DNA of 64,000 nt from Mactra quadrangularis (Eukaryota; Mollusca; Bivalvia; Venerida; Mactridae): contig CM046304.1 in the NCBI GenBank assembly GCA_025267735.1, positions 18,912,620 to 18,976,619 on the forward strand, in the 5' to 3' direction. Within the stretch, counting starts at the first letter, position 1; each line of letters starts with the position of its first letter. Positions 62,853 to 64,000 of this stretch are shown here, in pieces. Position numbers and translations under genes: made by a program. Below the pieces are notes generated by a model that worked only from the letters and a program-made list of their open reading frames with translations, did not search any database and was not told the DNA's origin.

Positions 62853-64000
62853 CAGTCTGCGAAATTCTTTGGGTGACAACCACTCTTTAGTTTGGGCAAC
62901 AAACAATTTCTTATGGGCAACCAAAATCCTCTAAATGAGATATACGAGGGGTGTCCCAGTAAATCGTGGACTCTGTTTGTTGCGAAAAAGGTACGCGCAA
63001 CTTTAGCTCCAACTTTTAACTGCCATTAAATGTATGTGTTGTGAGTAAGTATGCTAATTTTTTAGACGGATAATTAAAAACTAAATGTTTTGCTTCAATT
63101 TATAAGACACTAGGTATGAAAACGCGGCGCAAGGCAACGTCATATTAAGACGTCAGGTCTATGAAATCATTTTTATTCACTCTCCAAACTCGCCTTGTTG
63201 TGAATGGTGGCATATACAGACAATGTATTTACTTCATATTTACTTTACAAATTTGATTTTGTCTTAATTTTGTAACAAAATTGTTACATCAGTCTCAAAA
63301 TATTAGTATGGACAATGATATTATGGTCCACGGGTTAGTATCCAACTTAATTTTGAATAACACTTTCAGTAGTTTTTGGTACCATAAATTCAGTGGCTAT
63401 ATTACACTATGCATAACTTCTCTACCATTATGTAGTATTCACAAGGTATACTTAATGATTCCTTTCGTCTGCCCACGTGTTTGAATTCAAATTTTAACCC
63501 ATCTATGTTGTGCCAGGCTGATTATGAAACTGAGTTGCAATAACATAGAATCAATCTTGTCCTGACGTCACCTAATCTCGTTGATGTCATATTTTTGTGT
63601 TTCAGTTCAAATTCGTATTGCACTATTGTGTACATATTTTATGATCTGAGATTTGGTGTGAGAATATAATTATTGATAATATCTGCGAATGTCTATGTAA
63701 AAATAAAATGAAATTAAAAAGTTAAAGTTTAAAGTTTGCGGTTCACTTGAACTCAGTATGAACGAATATACAAGTGTAAAAGTGGTTGCGCCGCATGCAC
63801 ATACCTTGTATTAGTTAAGCATTAAGATGACGCCTTTAATGCAAGTTTTTATTGGTCAAATGCCTAATTTGTATCAAAATATGACTTACAAACAGTCTTG
63901 TAAATTATAATCATCATGTGACGTAAGGAAAGAAAGTTATGGACAAAGTACACGATTTACTGGGACACCCCTCGTAGTGCTTGCTCATAAAATGATCTGT
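62853..64000 (+). mobile_element. MITE family R1, copy c, split by a mariner-like insertion
   Basis: Bases 62853-62944 match the left half of family R1, and 63975-64000 resume the alignment at the TAGTGCT core. The sequence between is a separate TA-flanked element. The copy runs off the window edge. Confidence 0.75.
62945..63974. mobile_element. Tc1/mariner-type non-autonomous element, 1030 bp
   Basis: Perfect 24-bp terminal inverted repeats begin CGAGGGGTGTCCCAG, and TA lies on both sides. The uninterrupted R1 copies give the empty site (gagataTAgtgct), which confirms insertion at a TA. TIR style and TA duplication fit the IS630-Tc1-mariner superfamily. No transposase frame survives; the longest interior open frame is 67 codons and is not recognisable. 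Confidence 0.85.

Overview
The window is AT-rich animal nuclear DNA with short coding exons, long GT-AG introns, tRNA-derived SINEs, miniature inverted-repeat elements and minisatellites. The gene content (a two-repeat DUF3011/ADEL-type lectin, a short-chain collagen C4-like secreted protein and an elevenin-type neuropeptide precursor) points to a mollusc, probably a bivalve. That assignment is inferred from protein families; no species marker was seen. There are no long ORFs, so nearly every open frame in the region is chance or repeat. The three genes below were assembled from splice signals, codon phase and protein similarity.

Layout. 1-3026: upstream DNA with a small inverted repeat and nothing coding. 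3027-11860 (+): a six-exon secreted lectin-like protein of 221 aa with a possible 12-nt microexon; its introns carry MITEs, minisatellites and a SINE. 11917-17574: intergenic, with SINEs. 17575-46367 (-): a four-exon gene of 132 aa whose signal peptide and first cysteine lie in an exon about 26 kb from the rest. It reads as an elevenin neuropeptide precursor and is the most notable item here. Its intron 1 holds most of the repeats, including a ~0.95 kb tandem array (39.2-42.9 kb) with exon-like cores, and inverted relatives at 29.5-30.3 kb. 46.4-56.9 kb: intergenic, with a duplicated segment, one copy of which carries an 878-bp hAT-like insertion with an 8-bp target duplication. It also holds a 671-bp hAT deletion derivative that keeps a piece of the transposase dimerisation domain. 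56921-60264 (+): a four-exon secreted protein of 273 aa with a coiled coil and a C4-collagen-type C-terminal domain. 60.4-64 kb: a degenerate minisatellite, a SINE and a 1030-bp mariner-like element nested in an older MITE.

The three genes are all predicted to be secreted but show no sign of functional linkage: one looks like innate recognition or egg/mucus lectin biology, one like extracellular matrix or mucus, one like neuroendocrine signalling. All exon boundaries are read from sequence and have not been checked against transcripts.
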